Shown in pieces: positions 9,460 through 18,923 of a stretch of DNA of 47,496 nucleotides; within the stretch, counting starts at the first letter, position 1; each line of letters begins with the position of its first letter. Made by a program: the position numbers and the translations under genes. The notes beneath the pieces were generated by a model, which was not told the origin of the DNA, made no database searches, and saw nothing but the letters and a program-made list of their open reading frames with translations. Source of the stretch: an archaeon (lineage in GTDB: Archaea > B1Sed10-29 > JAJSAI01); NCBI GenBank assembly GCA_024274695.1, contig JAJSAI010000031.1, forward strand, positions 1 to 47,496, read 5' to 3'.

Positions 9460-10205
9460 CGCTTTATGGTCTTGTGGGCTCCTGATAAGAGCTTTAGCCC
9501 AACACCCCTGTACTCTCCTTCCACGCTCACCCTCCTCTCCAGAATCTTCTTTTTCAGCCCCTCAAGATCACCAGCATCGGCTATTATCCTCCCCATCCCT
9601 ACCTGCTGGGGAACGTGAGCATCGCTTCCTGCGGTCACGGGCAAGCGTTCTCTCTCCGCGAACTCCCTCGCCCCCGCGTCAAACTCCGGGCTCCTTGAAT
9701 GGGAGTTGAAAGCCTCCACCGCGTCATAATAGCCCAAGAACTCTATCACCCTTTTCCCCATCCCGTACCGGTAGTGGTCAAAAGGGTGAGCGACCGAGAC
9801 AATTCCTCCCTGGCCCCTCACTTCATCGTACAAGTCCGGCAGGGCCCGTGACTTCACGGGTTCTGACAAGAACAAGCACAGCACGTGCCCCAGAAGATTT
9901 TCCTGTTCGTCCACCGCACTGACCTCAACTCCTGGAACGAACAGGATCCCTGTCTTCCTGCTCCACTCCCTGGCCTTCTCCCAAGCGCCGCACGAGTCAT
10001 GATCCGTGACCGCTATCGCGCCAACCCCTTTTTTTGCAGCCGCCTTGAACACGCTCTCCACACTAGCCAGGGAATCAGGCGAGTACCTGGTGTGCACGTG
10101 CAGGTCAGCTATCAAGCCCGCAGCCTCCTGGAAATTTCTTTCAGATCCAGGTTTTTTATCGATTCGTTTGTTTTGTTGAAGCATAAGTATATACTCGTAA
10201 TTCAA
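9447..10205 (-). CDS. PHP-domain metal-dependent phosphoesterase
   Basis: LIADLHVHTRYSPDSLASVESV, GAIAVTDHDSCGAWEKA, GIVSVAHPFDHYR, VTAGSDAHVPQQVG. Confidence 0.92.
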   Translation of the reverse strand: MNYEYILMLQQNKRIDKKPGSERNFQEAAGLIADLHVHTRYSPDSLASVESVFKAAAKKGVGAIAVTDHDSCGAWEKAREWSRKTGILFVPGVEVSAVDEQENLLGHVLCLFLSEPVKSRALPDLYDEVRGQGGIVSVAHPFDHYRYGMGKRVIEFLGYYDAVEAFNSHSRSPEFDAGAREFAERERLPVTAGSDAHVPQQVGMGRIIADAGDLEGLKKKILERRVSVEGEYRGVGLKLLSGAHKTIKRFWH

Positions 10206-10209
10206 CTAT

Positions 10210-11088
10210 CTAAATATCTCCTTCTCTCTTGAGCTCCCGCACCTTTTCCAGGGTGTCAACCTGCTTGTACCCCAAGTCCCTAACCCCTTCTCTTGTTTCC
10301 AGGAGCCTGTCCGCGAACAGGTTCCTCGCGAACGCGGGGGTGATCGGAGGATTCCTACCGGCAGCTTTCCACGCTGCCTGCGCAGGGTATCCTGTTAGCA
10401 CGAGGGGCCAGGAGAACGCCCTCGGGAGCACGAGCACTGGCCTCGGCCTGGCGAGCTCCCTGTAAAAGTCTCTTGCTCTGACAGGGCTCTTGTCCCCGAC
10501 CTCGTAAACCTTGTTCTTCCCTTTTTCCAGCGCGTTGGCCAGGGCTTCTGCCACGCTGTGCTTCCAGGACAAGTGCAGCACCTGGCTCCCGCAGGGTATG
10601 GGAAGCCACGTGAGCCGTTTTATCCTCCTGAGCACGCTGGCGTCATAAACCAATGCGGGCCTTATTACAGGGGCCTTGAGCCCCTGCTCCCACGCGCTCA
10701 TTACAATCCGTTCGCACTCCTTCTTGGCCTTGGAGTACGGTGTTTCGTGGGGCAGTTTGACCGCCGCGCTGCTCGCGTGCACGAACACGCGCACCCCTTC
10801 TTCCAGCACCGCTTTAATCAGGTTTTCTGTGCCCTTCACCGTCACCCTGTGGTGTTCCTTGTACGGCCTGTTGTGGCCCTTGAGCTTTGCCAGATGGACC
10901 ACCGCGTCAACACCCTCGACCGCCCTCCTGGCATCCTCTGGGTCCGCAAAGTTCCCCTGCACCACCTCGCACCCGGGAACGTTCACACGCTGTCTGGACA
11001 ATACTCTGACAGAGTATCCTCTTTCCAGAAGGATCGGGATCAGTTCCCTTCCCAGGAACCCAGTGCCGCCGGTAACGAGGACAACCAT
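10210..11088 (-). CDS. NAD(P)-dependent epimerase/dehydratase (atypical SDR)
   Basis: MVVLVTGGTGFLGRELIPILLERGYSVRVLSRQ; YSKAKKECERIV. Confidence 0.9.
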   Translation of the reverse strand: MVVLVTGGTGFLGRELIPILLERGYSVRVLSRQRVNVPGCEVVQGNFADPEDARRAVEGVDAVVHLAKLKGHNRPYKEHHRVTVKGTENLIKAVLEEGVRVFVHASSAAVKLPHETPYSKAKKECERIVMSAWEQGLKAPVIRPALVYDASVLRRIKRLTWLPIPCGSQVLHLSWKHSVAEALANALEKGKNKVYEVGDKSPVRARDFYRELARPRPVLVLPRAFSWPLVLTGYPAQAAWKAAGRNPPITPAFARNLFADRLLETREGVRDLGYKQVDTLEKVRELKREGDI

Positions 11089-11342
11089 GCCCCTTTTCCG
11101 TCCAGAATTATATTAAAAACTATCCAAAACTTATATAATTCCATACCACTTAAAATACCAATCGTATGAAATACAAAGCACATGATCTTGCCTATTCCTG
11201 TACCTCCTGCGGAGAAAATAGGAGAAAAAATAAAGGTACGGGGTTCAGGTCCGTTTCGGGAGTATGTTACTTTTATACCTCAGAGATCCAATATAAATAC
11301 TGATAAACTGAATGAAAAGTAAAATTTGATCAAAAAATTAAT

Positions 11343-11350
11343 TATATATA
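11343..11350 (+). promoter_or_regulatory. Putative TATA box upstream of cysD
   Basis: TATATATA about 30 bp upstream of ATG 11378 in an AT-rich intergenic region. Confidence 0.4.
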
Positions 11351-11377
11351 GATTATTTCAAATGAGGGTGCGCTGGT

Positions 11378-12178
11378 ATGGATCGTTTGGACTATCTTGA
11401 GAACCAGAGTATATACATCATCAGAGAGGCTTACAGGCAGTTCCGGGATATCGGGCTTCTCTGGAGTATTGGGAAGGATTCTACGACTCTGCTGTGGCTT
11501 ACTCGGAAGGCCTTTTATGGGAAGATCCCTTTTCCTGTGATTCATATTGATACAAGTTACAAGTTCGAGGAAATCTATGAGTTCAGGGACAAGTGGGCTA
11601 GAGAATGGGGCCTTACCCTTATAGTGGGCAGGAACGAGAAGGCCATAAAAGAGGGAATGGGCCCCGAGAAAGGTGCTCTCTTGTGTTGCACAGAGCTTAA
11701 GACGAACGCATTAAAGCAGGTTATAGAGCGGTACAAGTTCAAGGCTCTTCTCCTTGGGATCAGAAGAGACGAGCACGGAATCAGGGCCAAGGAGAGGGTT
11801 TTCTCTCCGAGGGACAGGAACTTCAGGTGGAATTATAAGGACCAGCCTCCAGAACTCTGGGACCAGTACAAGTCCAAGCAGGCTGAAGAACAGCACATAA
11901 GAGTTCACCCCCTCCTGCACTGGACTGAGTTGGATATCTGGAGGTACTGCAAGCGTGAAGGCATTCCTATTGTCAGCCTGTATTTTGCTAAGAATGGAAT
12001 GAGGTACAGGAGCATAGGCTGTAAACCGTGTTGCCGTCCCATCCAGTCAAACGCATCCACAGTAGACGAGATAATCGAAGAACTCATGACGACCAAGACC
12101 TCGGAGAGGAGCGGCAGGGCTCAGGACAAAGAGCAAGCGTACATGATGCAGAAGCTTAGAGCCCTGGGTTACATGTGA
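11378..12178 (+). CDS. cysD: Sulfate adenylyltransferase subunit 2 (CysD-like PP-loop ATPase)
   Basis: LLWSIGKDSTTLLWLTRKAFYGKIPFPVIHIDTSYKF; RDEHGIRAKERVFSPRD; YRSIGCKPCCRPI; ends MMQKLRALGYM. Confidence 0.92.
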   Translation: MDRLDYLENQSIYIIREAYRQFRDIGLLWSIGKDSTTLLWLTRKAFYGKIPFPVIHIDTSYKFEEIYEFRDKWAREWGLTLIVGRNEKAIKEGMGPEKGALLCCTELKTNALKQVIERYKFKALLLGIRRDEHGIRAKERVFSPRDRNFRWNYKDQPPELWDQYKSKQAEEQHIRVHPLLHWTELDIWRYCKREGIPIVSLYFAKNGMRYRSIGCKPCCRPIQSNASTVDEIIEELMTTKTSERSGRAQDKEQAYMMQKLRALGYM

Positions 12179-13440
12179 AGATGGTGATGATAATGGGCAA
12201 GGAACAGCTGAGTTTCGTGGTTGTAGGGCACGTGGACCACGGGAAGTCCACATTGATAGGCCGACTATTATATGATACTGATAGTCTTCCGAAGGAGAAA
12301 ATAGAAGAAGTAAAGTCAGTGTGCGCTGCCCTGGGAAAGGAGTTCGAGTTCGCGTACATTCTGGACCATCTGGAAGAAGAGAGAAAACAGGGCATAACCA
12401 TTGACATTGCTCACATCTTCTTCAAGACGGATAAGAGGGAGTACCTTATCATAGATGCTCCTGGTCACAGGGAGTTTACCAAGAACATGATTACAGGAGC
12501 ATCTCATGCAGAGGCTGCTGTTCTAATCGTTGATGCTACAGAAGGCGTTCAGGAGCAGACAAGAAGACACGCGTACATCCTCAAGCTACTTGGCCTCGAG
12601 CAAGTGGTGGTCGTGATAAACAAGATGGATGCAGTAGAATACTCAAAAGAAAGGTTTGAAGAAGTGCTTTCCGAGGTGGCCTCTCTTTTTGATACTCTTG
12701 GAATCAAGCCAGCGTACGTGATACCCATTTCCGCCAAGGAAGGGGATAATGTTGCAGAACACTCCTCCAAAATGCCATGGTATTCAGGGCCGACGATCTT
12801 AGAAGCCTTGGACACGTTCCGTCCCGCTAAAGAAAGGGACGACATGCCCTTCAGAATGGCAGTCCAGGACGTTTATAACATTGACGGTAAGAGAATAATT
12901 GTGGGAAGGGTGGAGTCAGGCACTGTTTCAGAAGGGGATTCAGTGAAGGTCCTGCCGTCAGGAGAGGTAACACGCGTGGCCAGCATTGAAAAATTTTTAG
13001 ACCCTGACAAGAAGAAAGCATTTTCAGGAGAGAGCATAGGGATTACAACACAGGACAAACTGTTCTTGGACAGAGGCTACATTCTATGCGATCCTGACGA
13101 CACTCCCAAGATGGTTAGAAAGATCCAGGCAAGCCTGTTCTGGATGAGCAAAGAACCCCTGAAGAAGGGAGAGACTGTCCAGTTTAAGTGCAGCACGCAG
13201 GAAGTCCCGTGCATGATAGAGAAAATAGAAAAAAGAATGGACTCCAGTACCCTGGAGGTTTTGGAGGAAGATGCTGAAAAACTGAATAATAGAGAAGTGG
13301 GGGAGGTTATCCTCTCTTTTGAAGACCCTGTTATAGTGGAAGACTTTAACAAAACTCCCTCCTTGGGAAAGTTCGTGATAGAAAAAGGCTATGATATTTC
13401 AGGAGGGGGAATAATAACTCACATGAGCGAGGGAGAGTAA
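12175..13440 (+). CDS. cysN: Sulfate adenylyltransferase subunit 1 (CysN-like GTPase), no fused APS kinase domain
   Basis: VVGHVDHGKSTLIGRLLYDTDSLP, DAPGHREFTKNMITGASHAEAAVLIVDATEGVQEQTRRHAYILKLLG, VINKMD. Confidence 0.9.
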   Translation: MKMVMIMGKEQLSFVVVGHVDHGKSTLIGRLLYDTDSLPKEKIEEVKSVCAALGKEFEFAYILDHLEEERKQGITIDIAHIFFKTDKREYLIIDAPGHREFTKNMITGASHAEAAVLIVDATEGVQEQTRRHAYILKLLGLEQVVVVINKMDAVEYSKERFEEVLSEVASLFDTLGIKPAYVIPISAKEGDNVAEHSSKMPWYSGPTILEALDTFRPAKERDDMPFRMAVQDVYNIDGKRIIVGRVESGTVSEGDSVKVLPSGEVTRVASIEKFLDPDKKKAFSGESIGITTQDKLFLDRGYILCDPDDTPKMVRKIQASLFWMSKEPLKKGETVQFKCSTQEVPCMIEKIEKRMDSSTLEVLEEDAEKLNNREVGEVILSFEDPVIVEDFNKTPSLGKFVIEKGYDISGGGIITHMSEGE

Positions 13441-13443
13441 AAA

Positions 13444-14154
13444 ATGATAACAGTAATCGCGATAGACGCTTTAGAGTATGCTCTTGTTCAAGAGTTTGAT
13501 ATGAAAAACCTCAAGCAAGAGTACTACGGGAAGACCGACATTTCAGAGTTTTCCCAGCCCAGAACAATGGTCCTATGGAGTTCCTTCATGACCGGAAAAA
13601 ACATGGAAGAGGAAATCCTGGCAAAAGGGGACAAAGAGATGTGGAACACCAGAATACCCCTTGAAGATACTTTCTTCTCCAAGTTTGACAATCCAGTGGT
13701 TATAGACCTGCCCGGTTACAACTATGATCTGGAACAGCACAAGAGAGAAAGAGAAATAATGAAACAATTCTTCAGCACCGAGGACCCTGAGGAAAAGAAC
13801 AAAATAAGAACGGAGTACAACAACCTCTCCTTCGAGCATCACAGAACCGTTAAAGAAAAATTTCTTAAGGCACTGGAAGAAGACCACGACTTTGTCTTAG
13901 GATATTTCAGCGTAGCGGACGTTATCGGCCACCTTAACTTCGGGAACAAACTGCTCATGAAAATGATATACAGGGACCTTGACGATATAGCCTCCAAAGC
14001 AAAAGGTGACGTGATCATTCTATCTGATCATGGCATGAAACCTGTTGGAATGTTCGGAGACCACTCCGAGTACGGTTTTTGGAGTACGAATTTTAAAGAC
14101 CTTGGTACCCCGCGGATTACGGATTTCGCAAAGGTTATCCGTGAGATAGCATAA
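13444..14154 (+). CDS. Small alkaline-phosphatase-superfamily (type I phosphodiesterase-like) protein
   Basis: PRTMVLWSSFMTGKN nucleophile region, VIGHLNFG, VIILSDHGMKPVGMFGDHSEYGFWS metal-binding motifs; starts 3 nt after the cysN stop. Confidence 0.75.
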   Translation: MITVIAIDALEYALVQEFDMKNLKQEYYGKTDISEFSQPRTMVLWSSFMTGKNMEEEILAKGDKEMWNTRIPLEDTFFSKFDNPVVIDLPGYNYDLEQHKREREIMKQFFSTEDPEEKNKIRTEYNNLSFEHHRTVKEKFLKALEEDHDFVLGYFSVADVIGHLNFGNKLLMKMIYRDLDDIASKAKGDVIILSDHGMKPVGMFGDHSEYGFWSTNFKDLGTPRITDFAKVIREIA

Positions 14155-14180
14155 TGTGGTGTTTCAATGGACAACGAAGA

Positions 14181-14387
14181 TTACTCCATGTACCCTAAAT
14201 CTATTAGTCTTTTCTTTATTTCTTCCTCATCCTCTTTATTCCAGTGAAATTCTCCTTTTTCTTCTGGAAGCACTGTTTCGATTATGTACGCAAGATATTC
14301 TTCGATGCTTTCGAATCCTGTTTTCGGAAGGTATTCCCTTAGCTTTTCAATGAGAGGTTTTGGAAGTAAAACAGCTTCTTTTTCCAT
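14181..14387 (-). CDS. Small CopG/ribbon-helix-helix-like protein with charged C-terminal tail
   Basis: MEKEAVLLPKPLIEKLREYLPKTGFESIEEYLAYIIETVLPEEKGEFHWNKEDEEEIKKRLIDLGYME; overlaps the AlkP 3' end by 41 nt on the same strand. Confidence 0.65.
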   Translation of the reverse strand: MEKEAVLLPKPLIEKLREYLPKTGFESIEEYLAYIIETVLPEEKGEFHWNKEDEEEIKKRLIDLGYME

Positions 14388-15987
14388 CAGTATTCATCCT
14401 CCTTAATATTTTTTTAATACGCTCTTTTTCAAAATCTTTTCTTGTGATATATCTCAAGGGGTGCTGGTTAATGAAACATTCTTTTAAGGGTCTGCCATCA
14501 AAATCGGTTAATAAGGGTATATTAAATATGTATAGTATTGTGGGAAGAATATCTATTATTTTAGCAGTTCCGGGTTTTACACCCTTTTTGATGTTAGGCC
14601 CAGTTATAATAAGCACACCGTACTTTGAATGGGTCCCTGCTTTTTTTGGTGTAGAGAATATTTCCCCTCTTCTGAAGGTTTCTATAGGGATTATTGTCTC
14701 ATTCTCCAGTTCTATTGTTATGTCTGCTGCATTTTCTGTATGCGGCCCATTGTAGAGCTCATCTTTTGTGTAAACTCTTTTGATCAGATTTTTCCCGGTA
14801 AGCGGATCCGTAATTTTGTACAATTTTTCTGTTATTTCTTTTATCAATTTGTGATAGTCCTTTTCATTTATTTTTCCATTAGGCTGTCTGTTTTTAAGAT
14901 TTAGATATATACGTCCCCAGCATCCATGCGCCCAGGCTTTTGTTTTGTTCCAGTCAATATCCCAGTTTCTGACTTCATGAGAGGGTACACTCTTTTTAAC
15001 TATTGAAGGCAGACTGTATGCCCACTTCTCTTTGCCTATTTGTATTGCTATTTTTAGTAGTGTTTCTTTTGAGAATCCTAATTTCATCAAAACAGTCTTA
15101 ATTGCACGTTTGATTAATCTCTCTTCTTTTAAACGGAGATAACCTTCTTTTTTCAGCCAGTTGTTGACTAGAAACTCTTTGTACAGAGGGCATGAACCAT
15201 GATCTGACATTATGATAACATAAGTATTAGAGAGATCAACTTGTTCTAGGATTTTGCCGATCGCAGCGTCTACATCAGTATATATTCGTTCAAAGATTTT
15301 ACCATACTTATCACTTTTTTCTTGAGAGTACTTTGGGTGATTTGGATCAACACAGTCCCAAAAGATATGAGGAACGCTATCCGTGATAGTAAATACTGTG
15401 AACAAGAAATCCCAAGGATATTTTTTCATTAAATAGATCATTGTGTCAAGCTGTATCCTTAGTAGACGTTTTTCTTCCTTAATCCTAAGGTCCCTGTTTT
15501 CTCGTGTTTTGTCCTCAAGAGAGATCTTATAACCTCTTTTCCTAAGTTCCTCGCTAAGCTCAGGAGGATAAGTGTATACTCCCTTCAGCGAGGGAGTGCC
15601 TATGCCTGCTACCATAAACCCGTTGACAGGTTCAGGAGGATATGTTACATATGGAATATTTAGTATACCTGTTCTGTAGCCTTCTCTGTTAAGAATCTCC
15701 CATACTGCCTCTGCATCCCTCTGGTTTGAGCTAATTAACTCAGGATGATACGTGTGAAGAGGAGGCTTAGTAAAATCAAAGATACCATGTTTTCCTGCAT
15801 TCTTCCCAGTTATGGCAGACGTCCATGCTATAGGTGTTATCGGGGGAACTGTGCTCTCTAGAACATATTTTGCCCCTTGTTCTATGAGTCTCTTTAGATT
15901 AGGTAATCTTCCTTTCTTTATTAAAGGATCTATAATTCTGTAATCTGCGCCGTCTAATCCTATTACAATCACTTTGGTGTCTTCCAT
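14347..15987 (-). CDS. Alkaline phosphatase superfamily / type I phosphodiesterase-nucleotide pyrophosphatase-like protein
   Basis: VIVIGLDGADYRIIDPLIKKGRLPNLKRLIEQGA...PPITPIAWTSAITGKNAGKHGIFDF; YVIIMSDHGSCPL; GTHSKYGVLIITGPNIKKG. Confidence 0.9.
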   Translation of the reverse strand: MEDTKVIVIGLDGADYRIIDPLIKKGRLPNLKRLIEQGAKYVLESTVPPITPIAWTSAITGKNAGKHGIFDFTKPPLHTYHPELISSNQRDAEAVWEILNREGYRTGILNIPYVTYPPEPVNGFMVAGIGTPSLKGVYTYPPELSEELRKRGYKISLEDKTRENRDLRIKEEKRLLRIQLDTMIYLMKKYPWDFLFTVFTITDSVPHIFWDCVDPNHPKYSQEKSDKYGKIFERIYTDVDAAIGKILEQVDLSNTYVIIMSDHGSCPLYKEFLVNNWLKKEGYLRLKEERLIKRAIKTVLMKLGFSKETLLKIAIQIGKEKWAYSLPSIVKKSVPSHEVRNWDIDWNKTKAWAHGCWGRIYLNLKNRQPNGKINEKDYHKLIKEITEKLYKITDPLTGKNLIKRVYTKDELYNGPHTENAADITIELENETIIPIETFRRGEIFSTPKKAGTHSKYGVLIITGPNIKKGVKPGTAKIIDILPTILYIFNIPLLTDFDGRPLKECFINQHPLRYITRKDFEKERIKKILRRMNTDGKRSCFTSKTSH

Positions 15988-15996
15988 TTTGAGAAA

Positions 15997-16593
15997 TCAC
16001 CTTCTTTTTAGTATTATATTCTTTGATCTGGTTACTATTATACTATTCTTCGGGACGTTCTCTTTAATAACCGAACCGGCACCGACAACCACTCCTCCTT
16101 CTAACCTAGAACCTCTTAAAATTTTCACTCCAGCGCCGAGCCAGCAGTCACTGCCAATTATGACTTCTCCGGTTCTGAAACCTTGTTTTCTTATGGGTAT
16201 CTCTTTGCTTGAGTATTCATGATCTGCGTCGGTTATTACGCAATGCGGGCCAATTAATGTATTATCCCCTATGACTATCCTTCCATGCGAGCTTATAAAA
16301 GAGTAAGGTCCTATGTGTACCTTTCTTCCGATTCTGATCTCTTTACAGTCATACATCCCTGCATGAATGGTGACGCCATCAGCGATGTCTGTCATGTCTC
16401 CTATGTACACCTTTCGCGTGTCTCCTTTGAACGTAACATTTCGGCCTATTTTCACATTTTTGCCGAAATATCCCCAGGGCCTTGATATCTTGTACCATCT
16501 TGAACGCGCTCGCTCGCAGAGTTCTTCTCCGGCCCGTAGAACCACGACTCTTGGCCCTCTTTCTTTAAGTTTCTTCAGAACTCTGAACAGCAC
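15997..16593 (-). CDS. Hexapeptide-repeat acyltransferase (LbH family)
   Basis: Left-handed beta-helix hexads: NVKIGRNVTFKG...VYIGDMTDIADGVTIHAG...VIGDNTLIGPHCVITDADHEY. Confidence 0.88.
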   Translation of the reverse strand: MLFRVLKKLKERGPRVVVLRAGEELCERARSRWYKISRPWGYFGKNVKIGRNVTFKGDTRKVYIGDMTDIADGVTIHAGMYDCKEIRIGRKVHIGPYSFISSHGRIVIGDNTLIGPHCVITDADHEYSSKEIPIRKQGFRTGEVIIGSDCWLGAGVKILRGSRLEGGVVVGAGSVIKENVPKNSIIVTRSKNIILKRR

Positions 16594-16651
16594 GCCGTAA
16601 TATATGGAATAACCCTTTTATAATGTTTCGCGTTAATATTTGTGGATGGCT

Positions 16652-17950
16652 ATGAAGATATCAGTGGTGGGCACAGGGTATGTGGGTGCAGTCACTGGTG
16701 CTACTTTCGCTGAGGTGTGTGGCCACAGCGTGCTTTTTGTTGATGTGATAAAAGACAAAGTGGATAAGATTCGTTCTGGAAAAGCTCCATTTTATGAGCC
16801 TGGTCTGGACGAACTTCTTTCCAAAAACAGGGACAAGTTACATGCTACTACTGACTTCTCTGAAGTAAGAGATTCTGACGCAATCTTTTTGTGTGTTGGG
16901 ACACCTCCTAGCCCAGATGGTTCGGTTGATTTATCCCAGGTTTTTTCTGCGGTAGGTTGCATTCTTCCGTATATTCAGGATGGAAAGTTCAGAGTGATTG
17001 TCACCAAGAGCACTGTGCCTCCTACAACTGGAGAAAAAGTAATAAAAAGGTTGGAGCAAAAGGGTTTAGTTCTTGGGAGAGATTTTGGTTACGCGTCTAA
17101 TCCTGAGTTTCTTAGAGAGGGAAATGCTGTCCATGATAGTCTGCATCCTGATAGAATAGTTGTAGGATGTGCTGATAAAAAGACCGAAGATGTGATGAAA
17201 AAAATATACTCTTCTTTTCAGTGTACCAAGATCTTTACTGACGTGAGAACGGCGGAGATGATAAAGTACACTGCAAACGCTTTACTTGCAACAAAAATTT
17301 CATTTGCTAATGAAATAGCGCGTTTATGCAGTCGTTTAGGTGTGGATGTGTATCATGTGATGGATGCGGTAGCTTTAGATCATAGGGTAAATAGAGAATT
17401 CCTTAATGCAGGACTGGGGTTCGGAGGAAGTTGTTTCCCAAAGGATGTTAAAGGCTTGATTTCTTTGTTTGAAAATATGAATATACCCACAAACTTGCTT
17501 TCCAGTGTGTTGGACGTTAACGAGTCACAGCCTCTTTTTGGGATAAATATCCTGAAGGAATCACTCGGAGGCTTGTCCAGGAGAACGGTTGGTGTGATTG
17601 GGTTGTCCTTCAAGGAGAACACTGATGATGTAAGAGAGACCCGTGCCTACCCGCTCATAAAAGGGATTTTATCAGAAGGTGCGAGAGTTGTAGTATATGA
17701 TCCTCTTGCAAGCGAGAACTTCGTTAACGAGTATCCCGATGTTGGTCAGAAGATAGTGCTGGCTAAATCCTTAAGAGACGCAATTGACTCTTCTGATGCA
17801 ATAGTAATACACACAGCCTGGGATGAGGTTAAAAGATTATCCCCGAACAGTTTCAAAGAGGGACAGGTTATTCTTGACGGCCGGAGAGCTCTGGACGTGG
17901 AGAAATTTAAAAATTCTGATAAGGTAACATACGTAGGGATAGGTTGGTAA
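16652..17950 (+). CDS. UDP-glucose 6-dehydrogenase family
   Basis: MKISVVGTGYVGAVTGATFAEVCGHSV; VTKSTVPPTTGEK; NPEFLREGNAVHD; GLGFGGSCFPKDVKGL. Start moved to ATG 16652 (track start 16640 is TTG). Confidence 0.95.
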   Translation: MKISVVGTGYVGAVTGATFAEVCGHSVLFVDVIKDKVDKIRSGKAPFYEPGLDELLSKNRDKLHATTDFSEVRDSDAIFLCVGTPPSPDGSVDLSQVFSAVGCILPYIQDGKFRVIVTKSTVPPTTGEKVIKRLEQKGLVLGRDFGYASNPEFLREGNAVHDSLHPDRIVVGCADKKTEDVMKKIYSSFQCTKIFTDVRTAEMIKYTANALLATKISFANEIARLCSRLGVDVYHVMDAVALDHRVNREFLNAGLGFGGSCFPKDVKGLISLFENMNIPTNLLSSVLDVNESQPLFGINILKESLGGLSRRTVGVIGLSFKENTDDVRETRAYPLIKGILSEGARVVVYDPLASENFVNEYPDVGQKIVLAKSLRDAIDSSDAIVIHTAWDEVKRLSPNSFKEGQVILDGRRALDVEKFKNSDKVTYVGIGW

Positions 17951-17963
17951 GCTGGCGAAGGAT

Positions 17964-18923
17964 ATGAAAGTGCTTGTTACAGGAGCAGCAGGGTTTATCG
18001 GCAGTCACTTGACCGAAGCTTTGATACAGAGAGGTCATGACGTAGTTGGAGTGGACTGCTTTGATGAGTTTTTGTACCCGGCAGAATTCAAGCGCAGGAA
18101 CCTTTCAGAAGTCGAGAAAGCCACTGGTGCTAGCCCTAAGAGAATCCGGGAGAACATCCTTTCGCCCAAGATCAAAGACATACTAGATGAAGGATCTTTT
18201 GACATCATTGTGCACCTTGCTGCCCGCGCTGGAGTCAGAGCATCTTTAAAGGATCCGCTGTCATATTCCGATTACAACATAAAAGGGACAATAAACTTGT
18301 TGGAAGCAGCGGTCCATTCAGGTGTTAAGCACTTTGTTTTTGGTTCATCTTCCTCTGTTTATGGGGCCACGCGACAGATCCCATTTTCTGAAAATGATCC
18401 CGTAGATAAACCACTCTCAGTGTACGCTGCGTCAAAGAGGTCAGGAGAATTAGTGTGCCACGCATATCATAGGATATATGGCTTGAGCGTGAACTGTCTT
18501 AGATTTTTCACGGTTTATGGTCCAAGGCAGCGGCCGGATATGGCCATTCATAAGTTCACTCAGGCAATAGATCGGGGTATGCCAATAACCATTTATGGGG
18601 ATGGGACTTCAAAGAGAGATTACACCTATGTGACGGACATAGTGCAGGGCATTCTTGGTGCTATGAAGTATCGTAACAGGTTTGACGTTTTTAACCTCGG
18701 GAACTCACGGACTGTAGAACTTAAATATTTAATATTTCTTCTTGAGAGAGAGCTGGGCAAAAATGCTAATGTTAAGTATGAGGAGTGGCCTGAGACAGAT
18801 CCTCTAGTCACATGTGCAGACATTTCTAAGGCTCGTCGACTCCTCGGTTATGATCCGCAGATAAGTATTGAGGAAGGTGTTCATAATTTTGTAAAATGGT
18901 ATAAGGACGTGAGGAGGGTATGA
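17964..18923 (+). CDS. NAD-dependent sugar epimerase (UDP-glucuronate 4-epimerase-like)
   Basis: MKVLVTGAAGFIGSHLTEALIQRGHDVVGVDCFDEF; YAASKRSGE; FFTVYGPRQRPDMAIHKFT. Confidence 0.9.
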   Translation: MKVLVTGAAGFIGSHLTEALIQRGHDVVGVDCFDEFLYPAEFKRRNLSEVEKATGASPKRIRENILSPKIKDILDEGSFDIIVHLAARAGVRASLKDPLSYSDYNIKGTINLLEAAVHSGVKHFVFGSSSSVYGATRQIPFSENDPVDKPLSVYAASKRSGELVCHAYHRIYGLSVNCLRFFTVYGPRQRPDMAIHKFTQAIDRGMPITIYGDGTSKRDYTYVTDIVQGILGAMKYRNRFDVFNLGNSRTVELKYLIFLLERELGKNANVKYEEWPETDPLVTCADISKARRLLGYDPQISIEEGVHNFVKWYKDVRRV

